Below are positions 8,076 to 17,208 of a DNA stretch of 64,000 bases, one piece after another. Numbering within the stretch: position 1 is the stretch's first letter; each line of letters begins with the position of its first letter. This stretch comes from Actinomyces sp. AC-20-1. GTDB lineage: Bacteria > Actinomycetota > Actinomycetes > Actinomycetales > Actinomycetaceae. Location: assembly GCF_023369555.1 (NCBI RefSeq), contig NZ_JACJVC010000008.1:1-64000 (forward strand). The letters are read 5' to 3'. The position numbers and the translations under genes are program-made. The notes below the pieces were generated by a model, which saw nothing but the letters and a program-made list of their open reading frames with translations, had not been told where the DNA came from and made no database searches.

Positions 8076-10505
8076 TCAGCGCCGTCCCTTGCGCCGGGTG
8101 GCGCGGTCCATGAGCGTGGCCTGGATGTCCTCCAGGCGCTCGCCGTTGGGGCCGTGGACGTGACGGGTCCAGGAGCCGTCGGGCTCGAGCCACCAGGAGG
8201 AGACCTCGTCGGAGGCCGAGTGGGTCACGAGCCAGGTCAGCTCCTCGACCATCTGCGGGGCCGTCAGGCGCACGAGCGCCTCCACGCGGCGGTCGAGGTT
8301 GCGGTGCATGAGGTCCGCAGAGCCGATGAGGACCTCGGTGTCGCCGTTGTTGCAGAAGGCGTAGACGCGCGAGTGCTCGAGGTAGCGGCCCAGGATGGAG
8401 CGCACGCGGATGTTCTCGCTCAGGCCCTTGACGCCCGCGCGCAGGCCGCAGATGCCGCGCACGACGATGTCCACCGGGACGCCCGCGCGCGAGGCCCGGT
8501 ACAGGGCGTCGATCGTCGTCTCATCGATGATGGAGTTGACTTTGAGCCGCACCCAGGCCTCGCGACCGGCGCGCTTGTTGGCGATCTCCCTCTCGATGCG
8601 CTCCACCAGGCCCGAGCGCACGGTGCGCGGGGCGACGAGCAGGCGGCGGAAGCGCGCACGGGGGGCGTAGCCGGACAGGAGGTTGAACAGGCTGGTGAGG
8701 TCCTGGGCGACGTCGCGGTCCGTGGTGAGCAGGCCCAGGTCCTCGTAGCCGCGGGCCGTCTTGGGGTGGTAGTTGCCGGTGCCGACGTGGCAGTAGCGGC
8801 GCAGGCCCTCGGCCTCCTGGCGCACGACGAGCAGGAGCTTGCAGTGCGTCTTGAGACCGACCATGCCGTAGACGACGTGGACGCCGGCCCGCTCGAGCTT
8901 GCGGGCCCAGCCGATGTTGTTCTCCTCGTCGAATCGGGCCTTGATCTCCACGATGGCGACGACCTGCTTGCCGGCCTCGGCCGCCTCGATGAGGGCGTCG
9001 ACGATCGGGGAGTCGCCACTGGTGCGGTAGAGGGTCTGCTTGATCGCCAGGACCTTGGGGTCCGCGGCCGCCTGGCGCACGAACTCCTGCACCGAGGTGG
9101 AGAAGGAGTCGTAGGGGTGGTGCAGCAGGACGTCGCGCTCGCGCATGGCGGCGAAGATGTCACGCGGCGTCGAGGACTCGCCCTCCCCCAGGCCCGGGGC
9201 GGTGACGGGCACGTAGCGCGGGTACTTCAGTGCCGGCAGGTCCAGGTCGTGGAGCTGGTTGAGGCACTTGAGGTCCAGGGGGGCGGGGAGCTCGAAGACG
9301 TCGTCGTCGTCCAGCCCGAGGGCCCGCACGAGCAGCCTGCGCACGAAGGGGCTGATGGTGTCCTCCACCTCCAGGCGCACGCAGTCGCCGAAGCGGCGCT
9401 TCTCGAGCTCCTTCTCCATGGCGGCCAGGAGGTTCTCGGCGTCGTCCTCCTCGACCTCGAGGTTCTCGTTGCGGGTGACCCGGAACAGGTGGTGCTCCAG
9501 GACCTCCATGCCGGGGAAGAGGTGGTCCAGGTGCGGGGCGATGACGGCCTCGATGGGGATGAGGGCGGTGCCCGCCTTCTTGTCGGCGGTGTCGAGCTCG
9601 CGCCCGGGCACGGTCACGAGCCGCGGCAGCGACGGCGGCACCTTGATGCGCGCGAAGTGCTCCTTGCCGGAGCGCGGGTTGCGCAGCAGGACGGCGAGGT
9701 TGAGCGAGAGCCCCGAGATGTAGGGGAAGGGGTGCGAGGGGTCCACCGCCAGCGGGGTGAGCACCGGGAAGATCTGGTGGCGGAAGTAGCGGGTCAGGCG
9801 CTCGTGCTGGGTCTCGTCGAGCTGGTCCCAGCCCAGGATCTCGATGTGGTGCTCGGCGAGCCTGGGGCGGATGTCCTTGTTCCACACGTCGGACTGGCGG
9901 GACGCGAGCACCTTGGCACGGCGGGTGATCTCGGCGACGACCTGGTGGGCGTCCAGGCCGGAGGCCCGCACGGGGGTCAGGCCCATCTTGATGCGGCGCA
10001 TGAGCCCGGCGACGCGCACCATGTAGAACTCGTCGAGGTTGGAGGAGAAGATCGACAGGAACCAGGCGCGCTCGAGCAGCTCGAGGTCCTGGTCCTCGGC
10101 CTGCTCCAGGACGCGCTCGTTGAAGTCCATCCAGGTGAGCTCGCGGTCCGTGAAGCGGTCCTCGAAGGAGTCCAGGGGGGGCAGGCCCTCCTCGGGGTCG
10201 GGGCCGAGGACCGGGGCGGGCTCCGCCGGCTCCTCGGGGCTCGCCTGGGGGGCGGGCTCGGTCAGGGGCGCGGTGTCCTCGGAGGGCTCGTCGAAGTCCT
10301 CGTCGGCGTAGGCGGGGCCGGCGTCGTCGGTGAAGTCGCGGGCGTCAGCGCTCTCCAGGACGTGCACCTCGGGGGTGGGGTCCGCCGGCTCCTCGGGGTC
10401 CGCCTGGGGCTCGGCCGCGTGGCGGGCCTGGGTGCGCGCCCAGCCGCCGAGGAAGCTCGACAGGGGCACCGGGGTGGGCGTGGTCTCGGCGTCGGAGGTC
10501 GTCAT
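8076..10505 (-). CDS. ppk: Polyphosphate kinase 1
   Basis: This enzyme polymerises the gamma-phosphate of ATP into polyphosphate and can run in reverse. The product is 809 residues. The first 130 or so are acidic and rich in Glu, Pro and Ala, longer than usual for the family. The catalytic core follows from [20 protein letters not shown]. Both phospho-histidine regions are visible: [20 protein letters not shown] and [18 protein letters not shown]. The ATP-binding Arg/Lys-rich parts ([19 protein letters not shown]) are intact. ATG at 10505 is used, with GGAG upstream; the longer open frame is Arg/Pro/His-rich and looks like an out-of-frame shadow. Its place beside pst and mutT1 supports a phosphate-storage role. 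Confidence 0.96.
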   Translation of the reverse strand: MTTSDAETTPTPVPLSSFLGGWARTQARHAAEPQADPEEPADPTPEVHVLESADARDFTDDAGPAYADEDFDEPSEDTAPLTEPAPQASPEEPAEPAPVLGPDPEEGLPPLDSFEDRFTDRELTWMDFNERVLEQAEDQDLELLERAWFLSIFSSNLDEFYMVRVAGLMRRIKMGLTPVRASGLDAHQVVAEITRRAKVLASRQSDVWNKDIRPRLAEHHIEILGWDQLDETQHERLTRYFRHQIFPVLTPLAVDPSHPFPYISGLSLNLAVLLRNPRSGKEHFARIKVPPSLPRLVTVPGRELDTADKKAGTALIPIEAVIAPHLDHLFPGMEVLEHHLFRVTRNENLEVEEDDAENLLAAMEKELEKRRFGDCVRLEVEDTISPFVRRLLVRALGLDDDDVFELPAPLDLKCLNQLHDLDLPALKYPRYVPVTAPGLGEGESSTPRDIFAAMRERDVLLHHPYDSFSTSVQEFVRQAAADPKVLAIKQTLYRTSGDSPIVDALIEAAEAGKQVVAIVEIKARFDEENNIGWARKLERAGVHVVYGMVGLKTHCKLLLVVRQEAEGLRRYCHVGTGNYHPKTARGYEDLGLLTTDRDVAQDLTSLFNLLSGYAPRARFRRLLVAPRTVRSGLVERIEREIANKRAGREAWVRLKVNSIIDETTIDALYRASRAGVPVDIVVRGICGLRAGVKGLSENIRVRSILGRYLEHSRVYAFCNNGDTEVLIGSADLMHRNLDRRVEALVRLTAPQMVEELTWLVTHSASDEVSSWWLEPDGSWTRHVHGPNGERLEDIQATLMDRATRRKGRR

Positions 10506-10540
10506 GGCCTCATGCTCCCACGTCCACGGCGGCGGGTGGC

Positions 10541-11170
10541 TCAGTCGAGGAGCCCCGCGGCGGCGCAGCGGGCGGCCTCGTCGAGCTCGTCGGCGGTGGC
10601 GGTGAGCGCCGAGCCCCGGCGGGTGACGGGGTCGGCGAGCTCGTCGGCGTCGTCCTCGATCCAGGTGGGGGTGGAGCCCGCGGCGAGGGCGCGCAGGAAG
10701 GTGGCGGTGGCGGACAGCAGCGGGGCGAGGGCGGTGACGGAGCCGGTGGTGCGCCCGGCGAGGACGGTGTCGAGGGCGGCGCGCACCTGCTCGGGCGAGG
10801 GGGCGGGGCGGGCCTCGGCGGTCTCGAAGCGGGCGGCGGCCTCGGCGTCGGTGCTGAGGTCGAGGACGGTGGCGTAGCGGCGTGAGATGAGCTCGGGGTC
10901 GCGGCGCAGCCACTCGCGCACGAGGAGGAGGCGCCACAGGGTCCCGGGCAGGGTGGTGGCCGGGGAGTCGGCCCAGAGCTCGGCGACCTCGTCGACGCCC
11001 CGGGCGGCGACGGCGCGCACGCCCTCGCGGGTGAGGCCGGTCTCCGGGAACCCGCCGACGAGGGCCTGGGCGGCACTGTGGGCGAGCTCGGAGGCCACGG
11101 CCGTGTCCTGGCTGCCCTCGATGGACTCGGCGTCCTCGAGCCGGGCGGGGCGGTGGAAGGGGCGGGTCAT
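10541..11170 (-). CDS. Conserved protein of unknown function upstream of ppk
   Basis: I do not recognise a family. The 209-residue protein is predicted to be mostly alpha-helical, with no signal peptide or membrane segment, and is Ala/Glu/Arg-rich. Notable stretches are [20 protein letters not shown] and [20 protein letters not shown]. The start at 11170 (MTRPFHRPA) has GAGG just upstream; an in-frame ATG at 11197 would lie inside the 120-bp repeat and is less likely. It ends 35 bp before ppk, so both genes may share a transcript. A 120-bp repeat element sits directly upstream and may carry or disturb its promoter. Confidence 0.65.
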   Translation of the reverse strand: MTRPFHRPARLEDAESIEGSQDTAVASELAHSAAQALVGGFPETGLTREGVRAVAARGVDEVAELWADSPATTLPGTLWRLLLVREWLRRDPELISRRYATVLDLSTDAEAAARFETAEARPAPSPEQVRAALDTVLAGRTTGSVTALAPLLSATATFLRALAAGSTPTWIEDDADELADPVTRRGSALTATADELDEAARCAAAGLLD

Positions 11171-11191
11171 GCGGGGCTCCTCGGGCGCGGG

Positions 11192-11311
11192 TGTCACGAT
11201 TCAGGCCATTGCTACCCTGGCACTGTCACGGCGGCGACGCAATCGGCGTGATGACGCGGATCAGCCCCATCCGGCTAGGACGGTGCCGGGCCAATGGCCT
11301 CAATCGTGACA
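11192..11311 (+). repeat. 120-bp interspersed element with 20-bp terminal inverted repeats, copy 1
   Basis: The left end TGTCACGATTCAGGCCATTG pairs with the right end CAATGGCCTCAATCGTGACA (one mismatch). The subterminal GGCAC/GTGCC also pairs. The right half carries GGTGCCGGG as in copies 3 and 4, which sets the orientation. It lies between the unknown gene 10541-11170 and tRNA-Lys. Other copies are at 20217, 55766 and 56868, all exactly 120 bp. Confidence 0.9.
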
Positions 11312-11342
11312 GCACGCGCTATGGTGGGGCCGCTGAGCCAGC

Positions 11343-11416
11343 GCCCCCTTAGCTCAGTTGGTCAGAGCTGCGGACTTTTAATCCGAAGGTCGTGGGTTCG
11401 AGCCCCACAGGGGGTA
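11343..11416 (+). tRNA. tRNA-Lys (anticodon TTT)
   Basis: A complete 74-nt cloverleaf is visible. The acceptor GCCCCCT pairs with AGGGGGT, with a G-T first pair and discriminator A. The D-stem is GCTC/GAGC, the anticodon loop is CTTTTAA with TTT, and the T-arm is GTGGG-TTCGAGC-CCCAC. CCA is not encoded. It is followed closely by a strong terminator hairpin. Confidence 0.95.
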
Positions 11417-11421
11417 CGAGC

Positions 11422-11453
11422 ACGGGCTCCCGCTGGTCTCAGCGGGAGCCCGT
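11422..11453 (+). terminator. Terminator after tRNA-Lys
   Basis: ACGGGCTCCCGCT (11422-11434) pairs perfectly with AGCGGGAGCCCGT (11441-11453) around a 6-nt loop, followed by TTCCT. It ends the tRNA transcript and may also serve the converging GlsB-like gene. Confidence 0.85.
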
Positions 11454-11467
11454 TCCTCATGGGGTGG

Positions 11468-11722
11468 TCACTTCTTGCGGGTGACGCCCAGGAAGACGCT
11501 GATGAGGACCATCGCGCAGACGATGGACAGGATCCAGCGGATCCAGTCGATGCCGGCGGTCTCCTGGACGCCGAGGACGCCCGCGCCCCAGCCGCCGAGG
11601 AAGGCCCCGAGGGCGCCGAGGATGATGGTCCACAGGACGGAGAGGCCCTGGTCGCCCTTCATGAAGAGGCGGGCGAGGGCGCCGACGACGGCACCGACGA
11701 CGATCATGCCGATGAGCTCCAT
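11468..11722 (-). CDS. GlsB/YeaQ/YmgE-family small membrane protein
   Basis: This 84-residue protein has three hydrophobic segments with the glycine-zipper pattern of the transglycosylase-associated (GlsB/YeaQ) family: MIVVGAVVGALARLFMKG, TIILGALGAFLGGWGAGVLG and WILSIVCAMVLISVFLGV. Members are small stress-linked inner-membrane proteins whose exact role is unclear. The start at 11722 (MELIGMIV) has AGGAGA in front; the longer frame adds only hydrophilic residues. It is monocistronic and converges with tRNA-Lys. The AT-rich upstream stretch (about 11783-11830) probably holds its promoter. Confidence 0.85.
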   Translation of the reverse strand: MELIGMIVVGAVVGALARLFMKGDQGLSVLWTIILGALGAFLGGWGAGVLGVQETAGIDWIRWILSIVCAMVLISVFLGVTRKK

Positions 11723-11908
11723 GCTGTTCTCCTGCCAGGTGGGTCGAGGTGCCGTAACGGCGCCATTAACAAACATCGTCAATCACTGACTGACAATTAA
11801 TAGTTTACCCTACGTCGACACAGAGGTCCATCCTCTTCACACTTCAACGACTGAAAGAACCACGAACGCGCGGGATTCTCACGGACCAGCCGTTTCGAAA
11901 CAGGCCGC

Positions 11909-13489
11909 TCAGCGCCCCCGACGCCCCTGACGACCCGCGGAGCCGTGCCCGGTGACGCGCGCGCCGCGCCCGGCAGCACCGCGCCCGGAGCCGGCAGGCC
12001 TCCCCGCCGTCCTGGCCGGCGTCTTCCCAGCCGCCGTCCCCGCCGCCCTGCCCGCAGCCTGCGCAGGCGCCTTCGCAGCGCCCTTCACAGCACCCTTCGC
12101 CGCGCCCTTCGAACGCCCCCGGCCCGAGCGTCCACGGCCGGCGCCGCCCACGCGCCCCTCCTTCGTCCGGCCCGGGTGCTCGCCCTTGAGGGCCACGCCC
12201 TGCGGCATGTCCTCGACCGCGACACGCGGCGCCTCCTCGCCCACGAGCACGGCCACGGCCTCGTCCGTGGGCCGCACGCGCTCGATGTCGGCCTTGATCC
12301 TGGCCTTCTTGAGCAGGACCTGGACGTCGTGCTTCTGCTCCGGCAGCACGAGGGTGACGACGACGCCCTCCGCGCCCGCACGGGCCGTGCGCCCCGAGCG
12401 GTGCAGGTAGGCCTTGTGCTCGGCCGGCGGGTCCACGTGCACGACGAGCTCGACCCCGGAGACGTCGATGCCGCGGGCGGCGATGTCGGTGGCGACCATG
12501 ACGTGCGCCTCGCCGGAGGAGAAGGAGGCCATGGCGCGCTCACGCGCGTTCTGGCTCATATTGCCCTGCAGCTCGACAGCCGGGATGCCGCTGAGCACCA
12601 GCTTGCGCGCCAGGCGGCGCGCCAGGTGCTTGGTGCGGGTGAAGAGGATGCGCTGCCCGGTGCCGGAGGCGAGGCGCACCACGACGGCGTCCTTGGCCGT
12701 CTTGTCCGCCACCATCCACACCCGGTGGTCCATGGAGCGCACGGGCGAGGAGGCGGGGTCGACGGCGTGGTGGAGCGGGTCGTGCAGAAACTCCTTGACC
12801 AGGGTGTCGACGCCGTTGTCCAGGGTCGCGGAGAACAGCATCCGCTGCCCCTTCGCCGGGGTGGCGCGCATGATGCGGCGCACGTTGGGCAGGAAGCCGA
12901 GGTCGGCCATGTGGTCGGCCTCGTCCAGGACGGTGACGCTCACCTCGTCGAGGTCGACGACGCCCTGCCCCATGAGGTCGAGGAGGCGTCCGGGGCAGGC
13001 GACGACGATGTCCACGCCGTCGGCCAGGGCCTTCTCCTGGGGCCTCTGGGACACGCCGCCGAAGATCGTCGTCACGCTCAGCCCGAGGGCCTGGGCGAGC
13101 GGGCGGATCGTGTCCGCGATCTGCAGGGCGAGCTCGCGGGTGGGGGCCAGGACCAGGCCAATGGGGTGGCCGGGGCGGGCCATGTCCTCCTCGGCGAGCC
13201 GCTGGACGAGCGGCAGGGCGAAGGCGAGGGTCTTGCCGCTGCCGGTGCGCCCGCGCCCCAGGACGTCGCGCCCTCGCAGGGTGTCCGGCAGGGTCGCCGT
13301 CTGGATGGGGAAGGGCGAGGTGAAGCCGCGGGCGTCGAGGTCGGCGACGAGGTCGGGGTCCACGCCGAGGGAGGCGAAGGTGGCCTGGCCGTCGGCGGGG
13401 AGGGAGGAGGAGGCGAAGGGCGCGCGGGTGGCGGGCCTGCGGGTGGTGGGCACGGGTGTCCGTTCGTTCGGGACCGCGGGCCCGCGCAC
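11909..13489 (-). CDS. DEAD-box ATP-dependent RNA helicase
   Basis: This 526-residue protein has all core helicase motifs: Walker A GRTGSGKT, PTREL, PGRLLDL, DEAD (VLDEADHMADLGF), SAT (LFSATLD), VATDIAARGIDV and HRSGRTARAG. The core is RhlE/CsdA-like. The last 90 or so residues form a low-complexity Lys/Ala/Gly/Arg tail, probably an RNA-binding extension. The start is uncertain: GTG at 13489 or GTG at 13453 (residues PTTRRPATRAPF follow), neither with a strong ribosome binding site. It is monocistronic. Roles of relatives in RNA remodelling and cold growth cannot be narrowed from the sequence. Confidence 0.93.
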   Translation of the reverse strand: MRGPAVPNERTPVPTTRRPATRAPFASSSLPADGQATFASLGVDPDLVADLDARGFTSPFPIQTATLPDTLRGRDVLGRGRTGSGKTLAFALPLVQRLAEEDMARPGHPIGLVLAPTRELALQIADTIRPLAQALGLSVTTIFGGVSQRPQEKALADGVDIVVACPGRLLDLMGQGVVDLDEVSVTVLDEADHMADLGFLPNVRRIMRATPAKGQRMLFSATLDNGVDTLVKEFLHDPLHHAVDPASSPVRSMDHRVWMVADKTAKDAVVVRLASGTGQRILFTRTKHLARRLARKLVLSGIPAVELQGNMSQNARERAMASFSSGEAHVMVATDIAARGIDVSGVELVVHVDPPAEHKAYLHRSGRTARAGAEGVVVTLVLPEQKHDVQVLLKKARIKADIERVRPTDEAVAVLVGEEAPRVAVEDMPQGVALKGEHPGRTKEGRVGGAGRGRSGRGRSKGAAKGAVKGAAKAPAQAAGRAAGTAAGKTPARTAGRPAGSGRGAAGRGARVTGHGSAGRQGRRGR

Positions 13490-13715
13490 CGGTACCGGGG
13501 CAGTCGGGCGCAGCGGTGCGTGGGGTGCCGGCGTTCGGGGCTCGACGGCTCACCTCCCGGGTGGGAGCGAGCCGGAGCCGGGGCACCAGCCTGGCCGGCG
13601 GGATGCCGGGCCGGGTGCCGAGTCTTCCAGACGGGCGGGCGGCCCGCCATGACGAAGACCTCGCCCAGCGCGGGCGCTCACGTGAGCCGCGTCTCGCATG
13701 ACGCACGCACACGTG

Positions 13716-13747
13716 CGGAGGGCCCCGGACAAGTCCGGGGCCCTCCG
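13716..13747 (-). terminator. Terminator downstream of the MmpS-like lipoprotein gene
   Basis: CGGAGGGCCCCGGAC (13716-13730) pairs perfectly with GTCCGGGGCCCTCCG (13733-13747). It lies 15 bp past the lipoprotein gene stop on the minus strand. The remaining 226 bp up to the helicase start show no gene. Confidence 0.8.
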
Positions 13748-13762
13748 ACCGGGTTCACAGGC

Positions 13763-14290
13763 TCACAGGCCGGCCCCCGCGGTCGCCTGGGTTGTGCCGG
13801 CGCTGTCGCCCTGCACCATCGCGGTGGCGAACTCGCCCTCCCCGGTCGCGGTGAGCGGCTCACCGTCGTCGATCGTCATCGAGACGGTCACGTCCGTGCC
13901 GTCCTTGACCTGGGCGAGAATGTTCGCGGCCGACACGTCGATGGTGAGCGCGCCATCGATCTCCAGCGTCTTGCTGAAGGGCAGCCCCTCATCGGTCAGC
14001 TGTTCCTGCGAGAGGGAACCATTGGCGTCGATGCTCGTCATCGTGATATCGGCCGTCGTCGCCGTCGTGCTCGTGACCTCGAAGACGATGACGTGGTTGT
14101 CCACGGAGGTGACGTCCTCGGAGGCCGGCTTCTCCTCCGCAGCGCTCTCAGGCGCCTGGGCCATCTCCTCGGACGTGCTCTGCGTGGAGGGGTCCTCGGA
14201 GCCGGAGGAGCCGCAGGCGGCGAGGCCGGCGGCAGCAACGACGCTGAGGGCTCCGAGGCCGAAGACGCGGCGGCGCAGGGTGGACGACAT
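13763..14290 (-). CDS. MmpS-like small secreted lipoprotein
   Basis: The protein has 175 residues. A signal peptide with two to three Arg and a hydrophobic core ends in the lipobox LAAC, followed by a Ser/Glu-rich linker. The mature part resembles the beta-sandwich of MmpS/transport-accessory proteins: VIVFEVTSTTATTADITMTS early and VTVSMTIDDGEPLTATGEGE late. The family position usually holding a disulfide Cys in the last strand is not Cys here. ATG at 14290 is the first sensible start. No MmpL partner is adjacent, so the function is open. A perfect terminator follows. Confidence 0.7.
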   Translation of the reverse strand: MSSTLRRRVFGLGALSVVAAAGLAACGSSGSEDPSTQSTSEEMAQAPESAAEEKPASEDVTSVDNHVIVFEVTSTTATTADITMTSIDANGSLSQEQLTDEGLPFSKTLEIDGALTIDVSAANILAQVKDGTDVTVSMTIDDGEPLTATGEGEFATAMVQGDSAGTTQATAGAGL

Positions 14291-14511
14291 GAGGACTCTC
14301 CTAGGAAATCGGGTAGAGAGGGGCAAAAGGAACGTACCCCCCGCGGACTTTTCGCAAGTCCCGTGAGGCTCCCTGGCGCCCACACCCAGTTGGACTCCGT
14401 CCACACCGGACACGACTGTGAGTTGTCGCGCCCACACATAGAGGTCGTGCTGAGGCACAAGGAAGCAGAGCAGGAACAGCTCCTTGGGTATGCGCTCCCA
14501 GCCGTGCCGGA

Positions 14512-15441
14512 TCAGAGCCGCCGACCCGGGACCCGGTTGCCGCCACCGGTGCCTCCCAGGGCGACGGCGCCGGAGACGAGGACGAGCCCCACGACCTCCC
14601 ACACGTTGGGCAGCTGGGCGAGCATGACGACCCCGACCACGAGCGAGGTCGCCGGGAACAGGGCCTGCAGGAGCGAGAAGGTGTCCGAGCGCAGGCGCCC
14701 GAGGACGACCTGGTCGATGACGTAGGGCACCACCGTGGACATGAGGGCCACGCCCAGCACCCTGAGGACGGTGGGCACGTCCACGAGGGCGGCGCCTGCC
14801 GTCGTCACCGCCAGCGGCAGGTAGAAGAGGCTGCCGGCCACGGAGGCGACGGCGAGGGAGTCGAGACCGGAGCCGGCGCCCGCGACCACCCGGCCGGTGA
14901 GGATGTAGGCGGCCCACGCTCCGCCGGCCGCCAGGGCCATGAGGACGCCGACGCGCTGGCCGGCGTCGGACATGTCCAGGCCGAGGCCCCCGATGGCGGC
15001 GACGCCCACGAGGGCCATGACACCGGCGACGCGCGGGCGCCAGCCCCGCCCGGTGGCCAGGGCGACGACGACGGGCCCGACGAACTCGATGGAGACCGCG
15101 GTGCCCAGCGGCAGGTGCTCGATGGAGGCGTAGAACAGGACGTTCATCGTGGCGGTGGCGATCCCGAAGGCGGCGCAGACGGCCAGGGCCCGCCCGGTCC
15201 AGCGCCGCCGCCACGGGCGCCGCCAGGCGAGCAGCACGAGGGCACCGATGGTGATGCGCCACCAGGCCACCGTCGCCGAGGGCATGAGGGCGGACAGGGT
15301 GACGGCGAAGCCGGCACCGACGTAGCTCGACAGCCCGGAGAGGATGACGAGCAGCGGGGCGGGGACGGCCCGCACGAGGCCGCCGGGCGCGCGGGACGGC
15401 GGATCGGGGCGGGGCGCGAGGGAGGCGGGCACGCACCCCAT
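14512..15441 (-). CDS. EamA/RhtA-type drug/metabolite exporter
   Basis: This 309-residue protein has about ten membrane segments arranged as two EamA repeats. RhtA-like stretches are FVGPVVVALATGRGW, MNVLFYASIEHLPLGTAVSI and VVPYVIDQVVLGRLRSDTFS. Family members export threonine/homoserine or related metabolites; the substrate here is not defined by sequence. ATG at 15441 is used; an in-frame ATG farther upstream adds about 13 residues. It is divergent from gluconokinase across a 93-bp gap that must hold both promoters. Confidence 0.8.
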   Translation of the reverse strand: MGCVPASLAPRPDPPSRAPGGLVRAVPAPLLVILSGLSSYVGAGFAVTLSALMPSATVAWWRITIGALVLLAWRRPWRRRWTGRALAVCAAFGIATATMNVLFYASIEHLPLGTAVSIEFVGPVVVALATGRGWRPRVAGVMALVGVAAIGGLGLDMSDAGQRVGVLMALAAGGAWAAYILTGRVVAGAGSGLDSLAVASVAGSLFYLPLAVTTAGAALVDVPTVLRVLGVALMSTVVPYVIDQVVLGRLRSDTFSLLQALFPATSLVVGVVMLAQLPNVWEVVGLVLVSGAVALGGTGGGNRVPGRRL

Positions 15442-15534
15442 TGTCAGCCCGTAGGTCCAGGATTGTGCATATGTTGTCATGCGAGTGGGCCGTGGGAAGC
15501 GGTCCACCGGGAGACAGGATGCGGAGGAGCCGTG

Positions 15535-16071
15535 GTGAGCAGGCACGTCGTCGTCATGGGGGTCTCGGGCTGCGGGAAGTCGAGCACGGCCCGCGCGGTC
15601 GCGCAGCGGCTCGGGCTGGCCCTCCTCGAGGGCGACGACGTCCACCCGCCGTCGAACGTGGCGAAGATGGCGGCGGGCGTCGCGCTGACGGACGAGGACC
15701 GCTGGCCCTGGCTGGAGCGGGTCCGGCTGTGGATGGAGGAGCGCGCGGCGGCCGGTGAGGCGGGGGTGGTGGCCTGCTCGGCGCTGCGGCGCGCCTACCG
15801 GGACGTGCTGCGCGGTGGGCACGACGACGTCGTCCTCATCGAGCTCGACGTGCCGCGCGCGGAGCTCGAGCGGCGCCTGGCGGGCCGTCGCGGGCACTTC
15901 ATGCCGGCGTCCCTGCTGGACTCGCAGCTGGCGGTGCTCGAGCCGCTGGGCGCCGACGAGCGCGGGGAGCGCGTCGCGGCCCAGGCGAGCCCGCGGCGCA
16001 CGGTCGAGGCCGTGCTGGCGGCCGTGCGCCGGTGCGGCGGCCCGACGGCGCCCGGGGACGCGGCGCGCTGA
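15535..16071 (+). CDS. gntK: Gluconokinase
   Basis: This enzyme phosphorylates D-gluconate to 6-phosphogluconate for the pentose phosphate pathway. The 178 residues match the thermoresistant GntK family. Walker A is GVSGCGKSS at residues 9-17, then LLEGDDVHPPSNVAKMAAGV (gluconate/ATP contacts), DEDRWPWLERV, VVACSALRRAYRDVLRGG and RRGHFMPASLLDSQLAVLEP. The start GTG at 15535 has GGAGG seven bases upstream. No gluconate permease is next to it. An EamA exporter gene diverges from it. Confidence 0.95.
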   Translation: MSRHVVVMGVSGCGKSSTARAVAQRLGLALLEGDDVHPPSNVAKMAAGVALTDEDRWPWLERVRLWMEERAAAGEAGVVACSALRRAYRDVLRGGHDDVVLIELDVPRAELERRLAGRRGHFMPASLLDSQLAVLEPLGADERGERVAAQASPRRTVEAVLAAVRRCGGPTAPGDAAR

Positions 16072-16149
16072 GCGCCCAGGGGCGGGTCCGTCCGGGCGCG
16101 CCCGGCCGGCGTCCCCTCAAGCCGGCGGCCCTCTCAGGCCGGTGGCCTC

Positions 16150-17208
16150 TCAGGTCAGGAGCGCGGCGGCCAGGAGCTCGACGGGAACGAAGCCTGCGGT
16201 GGTCAGCAGCACGCAGTCGCGGGCCAGGGCCTTGGCGTTGCCGTAGCGGGTGGCGTACATGAAGACGTTCTGCGCACTGGGCAGGGCCGCCGTCGTCACC
16301 GGCACCAGCAGCTCGCCGCCGCGCAGCCCCAGCGCCAGGCCGATGCCGACGGCAAGGGCCGGCACGAGCAGGAGCTTCCAGGCGACTGTGAGCCACAGGG
16401 CGGCCCCGCGCTCGGGCCGGTCCTCGTCGGCCTCCGGCGGCGCGAGCGGCGCGAGCGGTGCAACCGGTGCGGGCCCGTCGGCCCTCAGGCGGGTCACGCG
16501 GGCGACGGTCAGGCGCCGGCGCACGCGCGGGGAGGAGGCGGCCAGGCTCATGCCCAGCGAGATCATCATGACGGTGACGGCGAGGGAGCCGAGCGCGTCG
16601 AGGGAGCCGGCGACGAGCCCGCCGAGCCAGCCCTCCACCTGCCAGCCGGCGAGGTTGATGAGGAGCCCGACGGCGACGCCGAGCAGGAGGGGGTTGCGCA
16701 GGGGCGCGAGCCACACCCCGCGGCGCGAGGCGGGCTCCGGTCCCGCCCCGCCCGCCTGGCGCTGGGCCCCGGCCCAGTCGAGGACGGCGAAGGCCACCGG
16801 GGACAGGACGAGGAGCTGGAGCAGGAGGACCGGGGCGATGGCGGTGGCCTCGCCGAGCAGGACGACGAGCACGGGGATGCCGAGGTTGGCGGCGTTGACG
16901 TAGCCGCCGGCCAGGCCGCCGATGGTGGCCTCGGCGAGGGAGCGGCGCAGGACCCAGTAGTGCAGGGCGAAGGCGGACAGGACCCCGATGACCTCGGCGG
17001 CCAGCCCAGCGGCGGTCTGGCGCGAGACGACGGCGACGAGGTCCGCGTCGGCGATGGTGGTGACGAGCAGGGCGGGCGTGGCCGCGTAGAAGCACACGCG
17101 GGTGAGCACCGTGTCGCTGCCGGCGGGCACGGCATCGAAGCGCACGAGGGCCCACCCCACGGCGATGACGACGGCGAAGACGGCGAGCCCGGCCAGCACC
17201 TCAGCCAC
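16150..17208 (-). CDS. AEC-family (auxin efflux carrier-like) transporter
   Basis: This 352-residue membrane protein has about ten segments in two halves, typical of the AEC/membrane-transport family (MleP, MdcF and similar organic acid carriers). Typical stretches are VCFYAATPALLVTTIADADL near the N-terminus and the C-terminal QNVFMYATRYGNAKALARD, in which family members have a conserved Asn/Gly. A hydrophilic loop of about 45 residues lies in the middle. The GTG start overlaps the end of the upstream nuclease-like gene by 8 bp, so translation is coupled. The substrate is unknown. Confidence 0.85.
   Translation of the reverse strand: MAEVLAGLAVFAVVIAVGWALVRFDAVPAGSDTVLTRVCFYAATPALLVTTIADADLVAVVSRQTAAGLAAEVIGVLSAFALHYWVLRRSLAEATIGGLAGGYVNAANLGIPVLVVLLGEATAIAPVLLLQLLVLSPVAFAVLDWAGAQRQAGGAGPEPASRRGVWLAPLRNPLLLGVAVGLLINLAGWQVEGWLGGLVAGSLDALGSLAVTVMMISLGMSLAASSPRVRRRLTVARVTRLRADGPAPVAPLAPLAPPEADEDRPERGAALWLTVAWKLLLVPALAVGIGLALGLRGGELLVPVTTAALPSAQNVFMYATRYGNAKALARDCVLLTTAGFVPVELLAAALLT

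Noticed and set aside
10506-10937. N-terminal extension of ppk by about 144 codons
   Set aside because: The extension is Arg/Pro/His-rich and unlike polyphosphate kinase. ATG at 10505 has GGAG upstream and begins the expected acidic leader.
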